A stretch of 26,604 bases of DNA from an uncultured Blautia sp. (GTDB lineage Bacteria; Bacillota; Clostridia; Lachnospirales; Lachnospiraceae), in the NCBI GenBank assembly GCA_937900135.1, contig CALCDJ010000057.1:1-26604 (forward strand), given 5' to 3'. Of this stretch, positions 15,413 through 23,469 are shown piece by piece. Under the pieces are notes generated by a model that saw only the letters and a list, made by a program, of their open reading frames with translations, was not told the origin of the DNA and made no database searches. How positions within the stretch are numbered: position 1 is the stretch's first letter; every line of letters starts with the position of its first letter. The position numbers and the translations under genes were made by a program.

Positions 15413-16060
15413 ATGTATCGTGCGATTTTATTCGATTTGGATGGAACATTGACAGAATCCGGGGAGGGAATCACGAAATCAGTACAGTATGCACTGGAGA
15501 AAATGGGACGTCCCCAGCCGGACCGTTCCAGTCTGCTGGTTTTTGTGGGACCGCCTCTTTTGGAACAGTTTATGAAATATGCAGACCTGACAGAGGAAGA
15601 AGGAAGAAAGGCTGTGGAATATTACCGGGAAAGATATTCAGTAACTGGTATCTACGAAAACAAACCCTATCCTTATGTACGGGAAATGCTGGAAGAGCTT
15701 CGCAGAAAGGGATATCTTCTGGCAGTGGCATCTTCCAAGCCAGAGCATTTTGTACGAAAAATACTGGATTATTTCCAGCTGACCGAATATTTCCAGGAAA
15801 TTGTGGGAAGTGAAATGAATGGCACCCGTACCAGAAAATCTCAGGTAATTGAAGAAGCGCTGAAACGGATGAAGATGGAAGATCAGAGAGAAAAGGTATT
15901 GATGGTGGGAGATAAAGAGCATGATGTTCTTGGCGCAAGAGAAGCGGGACTGGAGTGCGTGGCAGTTTCCTATGGATATGGGACCATGGAAGAGCTTACT
16001 GCTGCCAGACCTTTACAGATCGTGAATTCTCCAAAGGAACTTCTTGATTTTTTCGACTGA
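15413..16060 (+). CDS. HAD-family phosphatase (phosphoglycolate phosphatase-like)
   Basis: This is a 215-residue protein starting at ATG 15413 after AGGAGGAG. The HAD motifs are all present: motif I FDLDGT (Asp8 nucleophile, Asp10), a helical cap (about 18-85), motif II in AVASSKPEHF (Ser/Thr), motif III Lys in RTRKSQVIEEAL and motif IV VGDKEHDVLGARE. The C-terminal AVSYGYGTMEELTAARP resembles Gph/PpaX and the 5'-nucleotidase-like HAD proteins of Clostridia. It hydrolyses a small phosphate ester, but the substrate cannot be chosen from sequence. A promoter and a palindrome lie just upstream, so it is likely a separate unit from the kinase genes. Confidence 0.9.
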   Translation: MYRAILFDLDGTLTESGEGITKSVQYALEKMGRPQPDRSSLLVFVGPPLLEQFMKYADLTEEEGRKAVEYYRERYSVTGIYENKPYPYVREMLEELRRKGYLLAVASSKPEHFVRKILDYFQLTEYFQEIVGSEMNGTRTRKSQVIEEALKRMKMEDQREKVLMVGDKEHDVLGAREAGLECVAVSYGYGTMEELTAARPLQIVNSPKELLDFFD

Positions 16061-16089
16061 CCCCTCTGCGCAGGCAATCCCACTTTTTA

Positions 16090-16887
16090 TTGGTGTGGAG
16101 GGTTCTTAGTCCCCTGCTTTTGTGGTTTCTTGTAACTCAGCTTGCAGGAAGTGCTTTGCTGTTCCTTTTCCAACAGAAATATGGTACGGGAATACAGGTT
16201 TATTATGATCATATCCTTGTGATCACCGGGATTTGCAATGTGATTCTCACAGCAGCGGCGTTGTTTTGCTACAAAAAGGATAGCATAAGAAGAGCCGCCG
16301 GAGGTCTGGTTCAGGGAAAGATTCCTGTGAAATGGCAGGAGGGTGTCTGGCTGCTTTTCATAGGTGCAGGAGTGAGCCATATGATGAATCTGGTCATGGC
16401 GGTGCTTCAGCTGTTTCTGCAGGACACTACCTATCAGGAAAATATGGGAAGAATTACAGAAGGGAAGAGCTTTTTTACCCTGGTTCTGGTTATGGGAATC
16501 ATTGGACCTCTGGCGGAGGAACTGATTTTCCGGTGGCTGTTGTACCTGAGACTTCGGGATCATCTGGGCCTTTGGATTTCTGCAGGAATTTCTGGTTTGC
16601 TCTTTGGCATTTATCATGGAAATCTGTTTCAGGGAATCTATGCTACTATTCTTGGGATGGGTTTTGCATGGATTTTTGAATGCACAGGAAATCTCTGGAG
16701 CAGCGTTCTCCTTCACATAGGGGCGAATGTATGGTCTCTTGTTTTTCCAAAAATCGCCCTGCCTCTGGCAGACAGTCCTGTGGCTGGTATTTTGATTCTT
16801 GGGGTCTTCGTTTTGTTTGGAGTAACTGTGGCAGGACTTCTTTATTTTGCTAAGAAGAAAAAAACTTATCCAGGCCGGCGAATCTAA
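16090..16887 (+). CDS. CPBP-family intramembrane glutamic protease
   Basis: This is a protein of about 265 residues with 7-8 hydrophobic segments. CPBP (CAAX protease/bacteriocin-processing, formerly Abi) motifs are PLAEELIFRWLLY with the paired catalytic Glu143/144, GLLFGIYHGN with His176, and LLHIGANV with His209 and Asn213. Family members cleave membrane proteins or peptides; some protect from bacteriocins. The start is uncertain: TTG at 16090 or GTG at 16093 is possible, but neither has a visible Shine-Dalgarno, and the frame is open back to a stop at 16045. It follows the HAD gene by 30 nt and is probably co-transcribed. A strong terminator follows. Confidence 0.88.
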   Translation: MVWRVLSPLLLWFLVTQLAGSALLFLFQQKYGTGIQVYYDHILVITGICNVILTAAALFCYKKDSIRRAAGGLVQGKIPVKWQEGVWLLFIGAGVSHMMNLVMAVLQLFLQDTTYQENMGRITEGKSFFTLVLVMGIIGPLAEELIFRWLLYLRLRDHLGLWISAGISGLLFGIYHGNLFQGIYATILGMGFAWIFECTGNLWSSVLLHIGANVWSLVFPKIALPLADSPVAGILILGVFVLFGVTVAGLLYFAKKKKTYPGRRI

Positions 16888-16910
16888 AAGTATATATGGT
16901 ATAAAAAGGA

Positions 16911-16943
16911 ACAGGAAGCTGAAAAAAAGGCTTCCTGTTTTTC
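16911..16943 (+). terminator. Terminator after the CPBP gene
   Basis: ACAGGAAGC/GCTTCCTGT, a nine-pair perfect stem with a 10-nt A-rich loop, followed by TTTTTC. Confidence 0.88.
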
Positions 16944-17001
16944 TGTGGGCAGAGAGAGTTCCGAGGAAGGGATGGATTTTCCAATAAGTAAAAGAAAAAA
17001 G

Positions 17002-17030
17002 TTGACAATCTGGATTTGATTTGTTAAGAT
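17002..17030 (+). promoter_or_regulatory. Promoter of csoR-copA
   Basis: A perfect TTGACA, a 17-bp spacer and TAAGAT. The CsoR-type operator begins 6 nt downstream of the -10. Confidence 0.8.
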
Positions 17031-17036
17031 ATAACC

Positions 17037-17055
17037 ATACCCCGGTGGGGTGTAT
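17037..17055. promoter_or_regulatory. CsoR-type copper operator
   Basis: ATACCCCGGTGGGGTGTAT has ACCCC/GGGGT arms around a 3-nt centre, the G/C-tract pseudopalindrome typical of CsoR sites. It overlaps the likely transcription start of the adjacent csoR promoter, a place where binding would block polymerase until copper releases CsoR. Confidence 0.8.
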
Positions 17056-17089
17056 AGAACATAACTACATCCATAAAAGGAGGAAGCCA

Positions 17090-17353
17090 ATGAAAGCGGA
17101 TCGAAAAAAAATAGAACGTCTGTTAAAGACAGCAAGGGGACAGATAGACGGTATTCTCCGCATGGTGGAGGAGGATCGATACTGTATTGATATTTCTCAT
17201 CAGCTTATGGCAACAGAGGCAATCCTGAATAAAGTCAATAAAGAGATTTTAAGCGCCCATTTGAAGAATTGTGTTTCTCATGCGGAAACACAGGAAGAAA
17301 TGGAAGAGAAAATTGATGAATTGGTTTCCATGCTGGGGAAAATCCTGAAATAA
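17090..17353 (+). CDS. csoR: Copper-sensing repressor CsoR
   Basis: This is an 87-residue all-helical CsoR/RcnR-family protein. The Cu(I) ligand set is intact: Cys32, His57 and Cys61 in the exact spacing C-x24-H-x3-C that marks copper CsoR. Start ATG 17090 follows AAAGGAGG; an upstream in-frame start would overlap the operator. Apo-CsoR binds DNA and Cu(I) binding releases it. The operator before its own gene and copA 14 nt downstream make this an autoregulated copper-efflux operon. Confidence 0.95.
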   Translation: MKADRKKIERLLKTARGQIDGILRMVEEDRYCIDISHQLMATEAILNKVNKEILSAHLKNCVSHAETQEEMEEKIDELVSMLGKILK

Positions 17354-17367
17354 AGAGGAGGCAAGTA

Positions 17368-19944
17368 ATGAAAGAAAAGTTTGATGTAACGGGTATGACC
17401 TGTTCCGCCTGCTCTTCCAGAGTGGAAAAGTGCGTTTCCAAACTTCCGGGTGTGGATCAGGTCACAGTGAATCTGCTTACCAACAGTATGCAGGTCGAAT
17501 ATGATGAAAGTGTCCTGAATGAGCGGCAGATCATAGATGCAGTGGTAAAAGCCGGATATGGAGCAAGTTTAAGAACAGAACATCAGCCAGGCGATACCAG
17601 GAGTGTTGTGAAGGCTTCCCAGGGAGAAAATCCTGCAGAAGCAGAACAGAAACAGATGAAATTTCGGATGAAGGTGTCTTTTTTGTTCCTGATTCCTTTG
17701 ATGTATGTGAGTATGGGGCATATGGTGGGGCTTCCCCTTCCGTCCTTTCTCACTGGTGTGGAGAATGGTGTAAGCTTTGCGTTTACTCAGCTTTTGCTGT
17801 GTCTCCCCGTTCTTTATGTGAATCGAAAGTATTTCAGCAAAGGTTTTCAGACTCTGTTTCATCTTTCTCCAAATATGGACAGCCTGATTGCCATTGGTTC
17901 CAGCGCATCACTGATCTATGGAATCTTTGCAATTTATCGCATGAGTTACGGTTTGGGCCATGGAGATATGGAACTGGTTCATCGTTATTATCATGATTTG
18001 TACTTTGAATCAGCAGCCATGATTCTTGCACTGATCACAGTGGGGAAATATCTGGAAGCCCGTTCCAAAGGAAAGACAAGCGAAGCGATTAAAAAACTAA
18101 TGGATCTGGCTCCTAAGACAGCCGTGATAGAACGGGGCGGGAAAGAAACAGAAATTCCTGTGGAGAAGGTACAGCCTGGTGATATTGTGGTGGTTCGCCC
18201 GGGAAGCAGTATTCCTGTGGATGGATTTATTATAGAAGGAAGTACCAGTGTAGAGGAAGCGGCTATCACAGGCGAAAGTATTCCTGTACACAAACAGGTT
18301 AATGATACGGTGATTGGGGCAACCATGAATAAAACTGGATTTATCCGGTTTAAAGCTACCAGGGTGGGGAATGATACAACCTTTTCTCAGATCATCCGTC
18401 TTGTGGAAGAAGCCAGCTCCAGTAAGGCGCCGATTGCCAAGATCGCAGATAAGATTGCCGGAATCTTTGTGCCGACAGTAATTGGAATTGCTATGGTAAC
18501 GGCAATTGTGTGGCTGGCTGTGGGTGCATCCTTTGAATTTGCACTTTCCTGTGCCATTAGTGTACTGGTTATCTCCTGTCCCTGTGCCCTGGGACTTGCC
18601 ACACCGGTGGCCATCATGGTGGGAACCGGAAAAGGAGCAGAGAATGGAATTTTGATCAAATCAGGAGAAGCGCTGGAAACAGCCCACAGTATTCAGTGTG
18701 TGGTTCTGGATAAGACAGGAACCATTACCCAGGGGCATCCTGTTGTGACAGATGTGGAAACTATATGGAAGGACAAAGATTTCCTGGCTCTGGCAGCCGG
18801 ACTGGAAGCCAAAAGCGAGCATCCCCTTGCGGAAGCAATCCTGGAATTTACCCAGCATAGGAACGTATTACCCTGGGAGGTAGAAGAGTTCCTTTCCCTG
18901 CCGGGAAAAGGAGTAAAGGGAAAAATCAAAGGTTCCTGGTATTTTGCCGGAAACAGTCGGATGATGGAAGATGAGGGGATTTCCCTTGACAACTGGAAAG
19001 AAAAGATGGAAAAACTGGCAGATCAGGGAAAAACTCCAATGCTGTTTGCGAAGAAGAAAAAGATTCTTGGTGTGATCTCTGTAGCCGATGTGGTGAAACC
19101 CACAAGCCGTGAAGCAGTTCATCAGTTGAAGGAACAGGGAATTGAGGTGGTTATGCTGACCGGAGATAACAAACGTACGGCAGAGGCCATTCGGAAAGAA
19201 CTAAACATCGATCAGGTGATCGCAGAGGTGATGCCTCAGGATAAAGAACGGGAAATTGCCCGTCTTCAGGAACAGGGCAAAAAAGTGGCCATGATCGGAG
19301 ACGGCGTCAACGATGCTCCTGCTCTGGCAAGAGCTGATGTGGGAATGGCCATTGGAGCAGGAACGGATGTTGCCATTGAAAGCGCCGATGTGGTATTAAT
19401 GAAAAATGATCTTCTGGATGCTGTGACAGCTATTCGTTTAAGCAAGGCAGTAATCCGTAATATTAAAGAAAATCTGTTCTGGGCATTTTTCTATAATTCT
19501 CTGGGAATTCCTGTGGCTGCGGGCGTGTTTTATGCAGCCTTTGGACTGAAGCTAAACCCTATGATCGGTGCGGCAGCTATGAGCATGAGCAGTATTTTCG
19601 TCGTTTCCAATGCCCTTCGCCTGAAACGCTTCCAGGTTTCCAAAGGCGCCATAGAGGAACAGGAAGGGATACCGGAACCAGTGCTTCAAAGCATGGAGAT
19701 GGAAACAGATCAAATCGAAGACAAGAAGGAGGAAGCAAAAATGATGACAATGAAAATCGGGGGAATGATGTGTCCCCATTGCCAGGCAGCTGTAAAAAAA
19801 GCCCTGGAAGCATTTGATGGAGTAACAGCAGAGGTGAGTCTGGAAGATAAAGCCGCATATATTACCGCCTCAGGAGATGTGGACAGGGAAACTCTGAAAA
19901 AGGCGGTGGAAGATGCCGGATATGAGGTGTCTGGCATAGAATAA
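17368..19944 (+). CDS. copA: Copper-exporting P1B-type ATPase with C-terminal CopZ-like domain
   Basis: This 858-residue ATPase pumps Cu(I) out of the cell. An N-terminal HMA domain (GMTCSAC, Cys12/Cys15) leads to eight membrane helices. The transport motif is CPC (Cys404-Pro-Cys406), the actuator has TGES, the phosphorylated Asp448 lies in DKTGT, the N-domain has SEHPLAEA, and the hinge is GDGVNDAPALA; MSSIFVVSNALRLKRF gives the last-helix Met/Ser ligands. After an acidic linker, residues about 792-858 form a second HMA domain with GMMCPHC (Cys802/Cys805), shaped like the chaperone CopZ. The C-terminal position of that domain is less usual than an N-terminal tandem. A Shine-Dalgarno and ATG precede it in frame. 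No separate copZ follows before the terminator. Confidence 0.96.
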   Translation: MKEKFDVTGMTCSACSSRVEKCVSKLPGVDQVTVNLLTNSMQVEYDESVLNERQIIDAVVKAGYGASLRTEHQPGDTRSVVKASQGENPAEAEQKQMKFRMKVSFLFLIPLMYVSMGHMVGLPLPSFLTGVENGVSFAFTQLLLCLPVLYVNRKYFSKGFQTLFHLSPNMDSLIAIGSSASLIYGIFAIYRMSYGLGHGDMELVHRYYHDLYFESAAMILALITVGKYLEARSKGKTSEAIKKLMDLAPKTAVIERGGKETEIPVEKVQPGDIVVVRPGSSIPVDGFIIEGSTSVEEAAITGESIPVHKQVNDTVIGATMNKTGFIRFKATRVGNDTTFSQIIRLVEEASSSKAPIAKIADKIAGIFVPTVIGIAMVTAIVWLAVGASFEFALSCAISVLVISCPCALGLATPVAIMVGTGKGAENGILIKSGEALETAHSIQCVVLDKTGTITQGHPVVTDVETIWKDKDFLALAAGLEAKSEHPLAEAILEFTQHRNVLPWEVEEFLSLPGKGVKGKIKGSWYFAGNSRMMEDEGISLDNWKEKMEKLADQGKTPMLFAKKKKILGVISVADVVKPTSREAVHQLKEQGIEVVMLTGDNKRTAEAIRKELNIDQVIAEVMPQDKEREIARLQEQGKKVAMIGDGVNDAPALARADVGMAIGAGTDVAIESADVVLMKNDLLDAVTAIRLSKAVIRNIKENLFWAFFYNSLGIPVAAGVFYAAFGLKLNPMIGAAAMSMSSIFVVSNALRLKRFQVSKGAIEEQEGIPEPVLQSMEMETDQIEDKKEEAKMMTMKIGGMMCPHCQAAVKKALEAFDGVTAEVSLEDKAAYITASGDVDRETLKKAVEDAGYEVSGIE
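19726..19944 (+). promoter_or_regulatory. Candidate internal start giving a CopZ-like chaperone from copA
   Basis: AAGGAGG at 19726-19732 lies 8 nt before an in-frame ATG at 19741. Initiation there would make a 67-residue MxCxxC protein (GMMCPHC) almost exactly one HMA domain long, as free CopZ is. The purine-rich linker codes for KKEEAK, so the match could be incidental. Confidence 0.45.
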
Positions 19945-20007
19945 AAGACCAGAAGAAAATCCCTGAGAACCGGGGAGAAATGTTTAGAAAAAATTTAGAA
20001 AGTTTTT

Positions 20008-20040
20008 ATACCGGATGCCTTGTGCGTCCGGTATTTTTTT
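20008..20040 (+). terminator. Terminator after copA
   Basis: ATACCGGA/TCCGGTAT, eight perfect pairs around an 11-nt loop, followed by T7. Confidence 0.9.
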
Positions 20041-20047
20041 GCTAGAC

Positions 20048-20076
20048 TAAGTGTATTAAAACAATTAATACACTTA
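20048..20076. promoter_or_regulatory. GntR (YtrA-type) operator
   Basis: TAAGTGTATTAA and its exact complement TTAATACACTTA, 12-bp arms separated by AACAA, lie 38 nt before the GntR start. The GTGTATTAA core is the kind of site seen at YtrA-family operons and predicts autoregulation. TAATAC elements within and just after it could act as the -10; I see no strong -35. Confidence 0.75.
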
Positions 20077-20113
20077 ATACGGTAATACGTGAGATACAGG
20101 AAAGGAGACTTGG

Positions 20114-20485
20114 ATGATTATACTGGATTATCAGGATAGAAGGCCCATATATGAGCAGGTGGCAGAGAAACTCCAGGAGCTGATCCTGAGAGGAGTCCTC
20201 ACACCAGGAACAAGAATGCCATCTGTCCGGCAGCTGGCGATGGAATTGTCCATCAATCCCAATACCATCCAGCGGGCTTATACAGAGCTGGAACAGGAGG
20301 GACTGATTTACCCGGTTAAGGGGAAAGGGAATTTTATCTCAGACTCCGAAAAAATCAGAGAAACAGAACGGGAAGAATACAGCCAGCGTTTTGTGGAACT
20401 GGTAAAAAAAGGAAAAGCCATGGGAATGGAGGAGGAAGAACTGATCTATATGATCAGAGAAGGTTACAAGGAGGAAAAGGTATGA
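20114..20485 (+). CDS. GntR-family regulator, YtrA subfamily
   Basis: This is a 123-residue protein. The winged-helix DNA-binding domain is in the first 70 residues (YEQVAEKLQELILRGVLTPGTRMPSVRQ, then LSINPNTIQRAYTELEQEGL and the wing KGKGNFIS). The short helical tail with no large effector domain is the mark of the YtrA subgroup, which represses its own ABC-transporter operon, often in response to wall-active agents or bacteriocins. AAAGGAG precedes the ATG. It overlaps the ABC ATPase gene by 4 nt. Confidence 0.93.
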   Translation: MIILDYQDRRPIYEQVAEKLQELILRGVLTPGTRMPSVRQLAMELSINPNTIQRAYTELEQEGLIYPVKGKGNFISDSEKIRETEREEYSQRFVELVKKGKAMGMEEEELIYMIREGYKEEKV

Positions 20486-21384
20486 TAGAAATCAGGGATT
20501 GCAGCAAAGCCTTTGGCAAGGTGCAGGCAGTCAACCAGGTAACGCTGGATGTGGGAGAGCATGAAGTGTTTGGTCTGGTAGGCAGCAATGGAGCAGGAAA
20601 AAGCACGTTGCTTCGGATGACGGCAGGAATTATCCGTCCGGATAAGGGAGAGATACAGATTGAACAGATGCCTGTTTACGAAAATGAAAAGGCGAAGGAA
20701 TGCCTGTTTTATATTTCTGATGACAGCTATATTCCGGCTAATTTTTCCTCTGAAGATCTGGCACGGTTTTACCGAAACTTTTATCCCTCTTTAGATATGC
20801 ACCGTTTTTCCAAACTGATGAAGCAGTTTCACCTGGATTCCAGGAGAAAAATCAATACTTTTTCCAAAGGAATGAAAAAGCAGTTGATGATGATCCTGGG
20901 CGTTAGTGCAGGGACGAAATATCTGCTCTGTGATGAAACCTTTGATGGTTTGGATCCGGTGATGCGCCAGGCAGTAAAAAGTCTCTTTGCTTCTGAAATC
21001 ATGAACCGGGAATTTACACCGGTGATTGCTTCTCACAATCTCAGGGAACTGGAAGATATCTGTGATCATGTGGGACTGCTCCACGAAGGAGGCATTCTCC
21101 TTTCCAGGGACTTAGAAGATATGAAGTTCCATATTCATAAGGTACAGTGTGTGCTCACAGACAAAGAAAAAGAGCGGGAGCTGGAACGGGAACTGGAGGT
21201 ACTGAAATTTCAGCGGCAGGGTTCTTTGCTTTTGATTACAGCAAGAGGAACCAGAAAAGAAATCCTGGAACGGATCCAGGCAAAGAATCCATTGTTCTGC
21301 GAGGTGCTTCCACTGACTCTGGAGGAAATATTTATCAGTGAAACGGAGGTAGCTGGATATGAAATCAAAAATCTTTTCTTCTAA
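20482..21384 (+). CDS. ABC transporter ATP-binding protein of the YtrA-type operon
   Basis: This is a 300-residue ATPase. Walker A is GSNGAGKST at about residues 34-42, the signature is the divergent FSKGMKKQLMMI in place of LSGGQ, Walker B is YLLCDETFDGLD, and the switch His lies in VIASHNLRELEDICD. The C-terminal about 85 residues are a charged regulatory-type extension as in YtrB/BcrA relatives. It overlaps the regulator by 4 nt and the permease by 26 nt, so all three are translationally linked. It energises the following membrane protein. The substrate is unknown; family relatives relate to envelope stress or peptide resistance. Confidence 0.93.
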   Translation: MIEIRDCSKAFGKVQAVNQVTLDVGEHEVFGLVGSNGAGKSTLLRMTAGIIRPDKGEIQIEQMPVYENEKAKECLFYISDDSYIPANFSSEDLARFYRNFYPSLDMHRFSKLMKQFHLDSRRKINTFSKGMKKQLMMILGVSAGTKYLLCDETFDGLDPVMRQAVKSLFASEIMNREFTPVIASHNLRELEDICDHVGLLHEGGILLSRDLEDMKFHIHKVQCVLTDKEKERELERELEVLKFQRQGSLLLITARGTRKEILERIQAKNPLFCEVLPLTLEEIFISETEVAGYEIKNLFF

Positions 21385-22945
21385 ATATGTAAAGACCACT
21401 TCCAAGGGACAGATCTGGGTTCCAGGCTTTCTTCTTCTTGGGTTTTTGCTGGCATTTCCAGTGGCAGAGCTTCTGATGTTGGGAAACTGGTTTGGCCTGA
21501 ATTATAAAGTTGCTCAGATTGAATATCTGTATGAGAATCTGTGGAGGGATGGATTTGTCATAACTGGTGCGGTCGTGGCGGCTGGCGCGGCATTTCTCAA
21601 TGGGGTAAACGGGTTTTGGTATCTGTATTCTTCAAAAAAAGTAGATTTTTATCACAGCCTTCCGATAAAGCGTTCTCAGATGTTCTGGCATAAGACTTAT
21701 GTGGGGCTTCTTTATTATCTGATCCCCTATGCGGCCATGGAATTTCTGGCTGTGTGCATAGGTGCTATGAGAGGCTTTTTCAGCCTGAAGCTGATGGGAA
21801 TGGCGCTTCTGATGCTGGGGATTCATCTGGTTTTTTATCTGATGATCTATTTTGGTGTGGTGATGATGCTTTCAATCACAGGAAACCTTTTGATGGGCGC
21901 CCTGATGGAGATAGGGCTGTTTCTGTACGGGCCTATGCTGGGGCTGTTTCTGGGGATTTACAAGAGCTATTTTTTCAATACCTATTATCCGGTAATCGAC
22001 CAGGGCATAGAAAATATTGTGGGACATCTTTCCCCCTTTTATATTGGATATCAATTCATGGACCAATATGCAGAAAAGGGAGGACTTGGTTACTTTTTGC
22101 TCATGGCGGCAGTGGCAGTGATTTTTGGCGTAGGAGCATACTTTGCCTATGTGAAACGACCGGCAGAAAGTACGGGGAAATCCATGGTCTACAGATGGTG
22201 CCAAATCTTAGTTAAATTTATGGTGGTTCTTCTGTGCGGTCTGGGATTTGGCATCATTTTTTATATGATTCCTTCTCCCGAGGTACAGATACCGTGGTGG
22301 ATCTTTGGTCTTGTTTTGGGAACGGTTTTATCTCACGGAATCCTGGAAGTGATTTTTGCACTGGATTTTCGCAGATTTTTTGCCAACAGGCTCCAATTGC
22401 TTCTTGCAGGAGGGTTGGTTGCGTTTTGTGCATTTGTTTTTAATCAGGATTTGTTTTCCTATGACAGCTTTTTGCCCTCTTATGAAAAACTGGAAAATAT
22501 CAATATGGATCTGAATGAATCCACGTCAGGCATTGAACATACTCCTTATCTGAAAGAAGAAACCGATGGAAATTATGAACTGGATATTGCATGGGATAAG
22601 GATGGGGCGGCATTGTTTTCAGATGGACAGGTTTCCAGAGGCTTATATGAGAATCTGAGACAGCTTGTGAAAAATCAGGAAAAAGAAAAAGAGGATTCTG
22701 TAACCAATGTGAAGGTCAGATATGCACTTACTTCTGGAAGAAAGGTTTATCGGGATTATAGTCTGACAGAAAAAGAACTGGAAACATTGATGAACTCCTG
22801 TTTTGAGGAAGCTTCTTTGAAAGAGCAGAAGTACGCATTCCTTTCTTTGGATTCCAGGTATCTGCAGTGGTGCAGCGGTGTATTTATGGATGGCGAGTAT
22901 TATACGCTGTTTCAAAATGATCAGGAGAAAAAAAGGAGCTTCTGA
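21359..22945 (+). CDS. ABC-2-type permease, N-terminal part of a frameshifted gene
   Basis: This gives 528 residues as read. It starts at ATG 21359 behind GGAGGT. About ten hydrophobic segments lie in residues 20-365, including the FYHSLPIKRSQMF loop seen in YtrC/YtrD-type permeases of Clostridia. An extracytoplasmic region follows. At 22928-22934 a run of seven A's leads in this frame to QEKKRSF and a stop. In the -1 frame the same segment reads KKELLKALKADIEEA and continues for 165 codons, and adding one A makes a single 690-residue protein. Either a homopolymer error, a real mutation, or slippage on the A7 tract explains it. It belongs with the ATPase and regulator upstream. Confidence 0.85.
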   Translation: MKSKIFSSKYVKTTSKGQIWVPGFLLLGFLLAFPVAELLMLGNWFGLNYKVAQIEYLYENLWRDGFVITGAVVAAGAAFLNGVNGFWYLYSSKKVDFYHSLPIKRSQMFWHKTYVGLLYYLIPYAAMEFLAVCIGAMRGFFSLKLMGMALLMLGIHLVFYLMIYFGVVMMLSITGNLLMGALMEIGLFLYGPMLGLFLGIYKSYFFNTYYPVIDQGIENIVGHLSPFYIGYQFMDQYAEKGGLGYFLLMAAVAVIFGVGAYFAYVKRPAESTGKSMVYRWCQILVKFMVVLLCGLGFGIIFYMIPSPEVQIPWWIFGLVLGTVLSHGILEVIFALDFRRFFANRLQLLLAGGLVAFCAFVFNQDLFSYDSFLPSYEKLENINMDLNESTSGIEHTPYLKEETDGNYELDIAWDKDGAALFSDGQVSRGLYENLRQLVKNQEKEKEDSVTNVKVRYALTSGRKVYRDYSLTEKELETLMNSCFEEASLKEQKYAFLSLDSRYLQWCSGVFMDGEYYTLFQNDQEKKRSF

Positions 22946-23430
22946 AAGCTCTGAAAGCAGATATTGAGGAAGCCTCTTCCGATGAGCTTTTAGAGATTCC
23001 ATGTGCAGCATTGCTGCTTCAATATGAAAATATACCGGTTGAGAGCAAAGCAGATCGCTTAGAACAAAAAGAATTTTACAGCTGTAACTTCTTTGTCTAT
23101 CCATCTTTTCAAAGAACCGTTGCAATTTTAAGGGAAACCGGATATCCTATGTCTATGGATGAAGTAAAGATTGCGAAGTTTGAAGCGATGAGGTATGGAG
23201 AAAATGGCGAAGAAGGAAACCGGATTTCTTATACGGACAAAGAGCAGATTGACGCTATAAAAAAGGGTGTACTGCCTTCTGGCCTTTTGCCTTTCTGGAT
23301 TCCCACGGAGTCTGGAATCAGCATCAACTTCTATAACTATAATGAGCAGAGTTTCGGAAACGGGGGAACATATGTCTATGCATTAAAGGACCAGCTTCCG
23401 GAATTTGTAAAGAACGATTTGGAAAAATAG
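22933..23430 (+). pseudogene. C-terminal continuation of the frameshifted permease
   Basis: The frame is -1 relative to the preceding part and begins at the A7 slip site with KELLKALKADIEEA. It encodes about 165 residues with no membrane segment, ending ALKDQLPEFVKNDLEK. Low hydrophobicity and strands such as EFYSCNFFVYPSF and GTYVYALK suggest an outside or cytoplasmic soluble domain continuing the upstream one. An independent start at 23011 would need a non-ATG codon with no Shine-Dalgarno, which supports continuation over a separate gene. Confidence 0.78.
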
Positions 23431-23469
23431 CTTTTCCATAAAAAGAAAGAGCAGAAAAGGAAGAAAATC

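Noticed and set aside
23011..23430. Independent 139-residue gene after the permease
   Set aside because: It has no ribosome site or ATG at 23011; the same frame runs back to the A7 tract and continues the permease coding sequence, so I treat it as the permease C-terminus.
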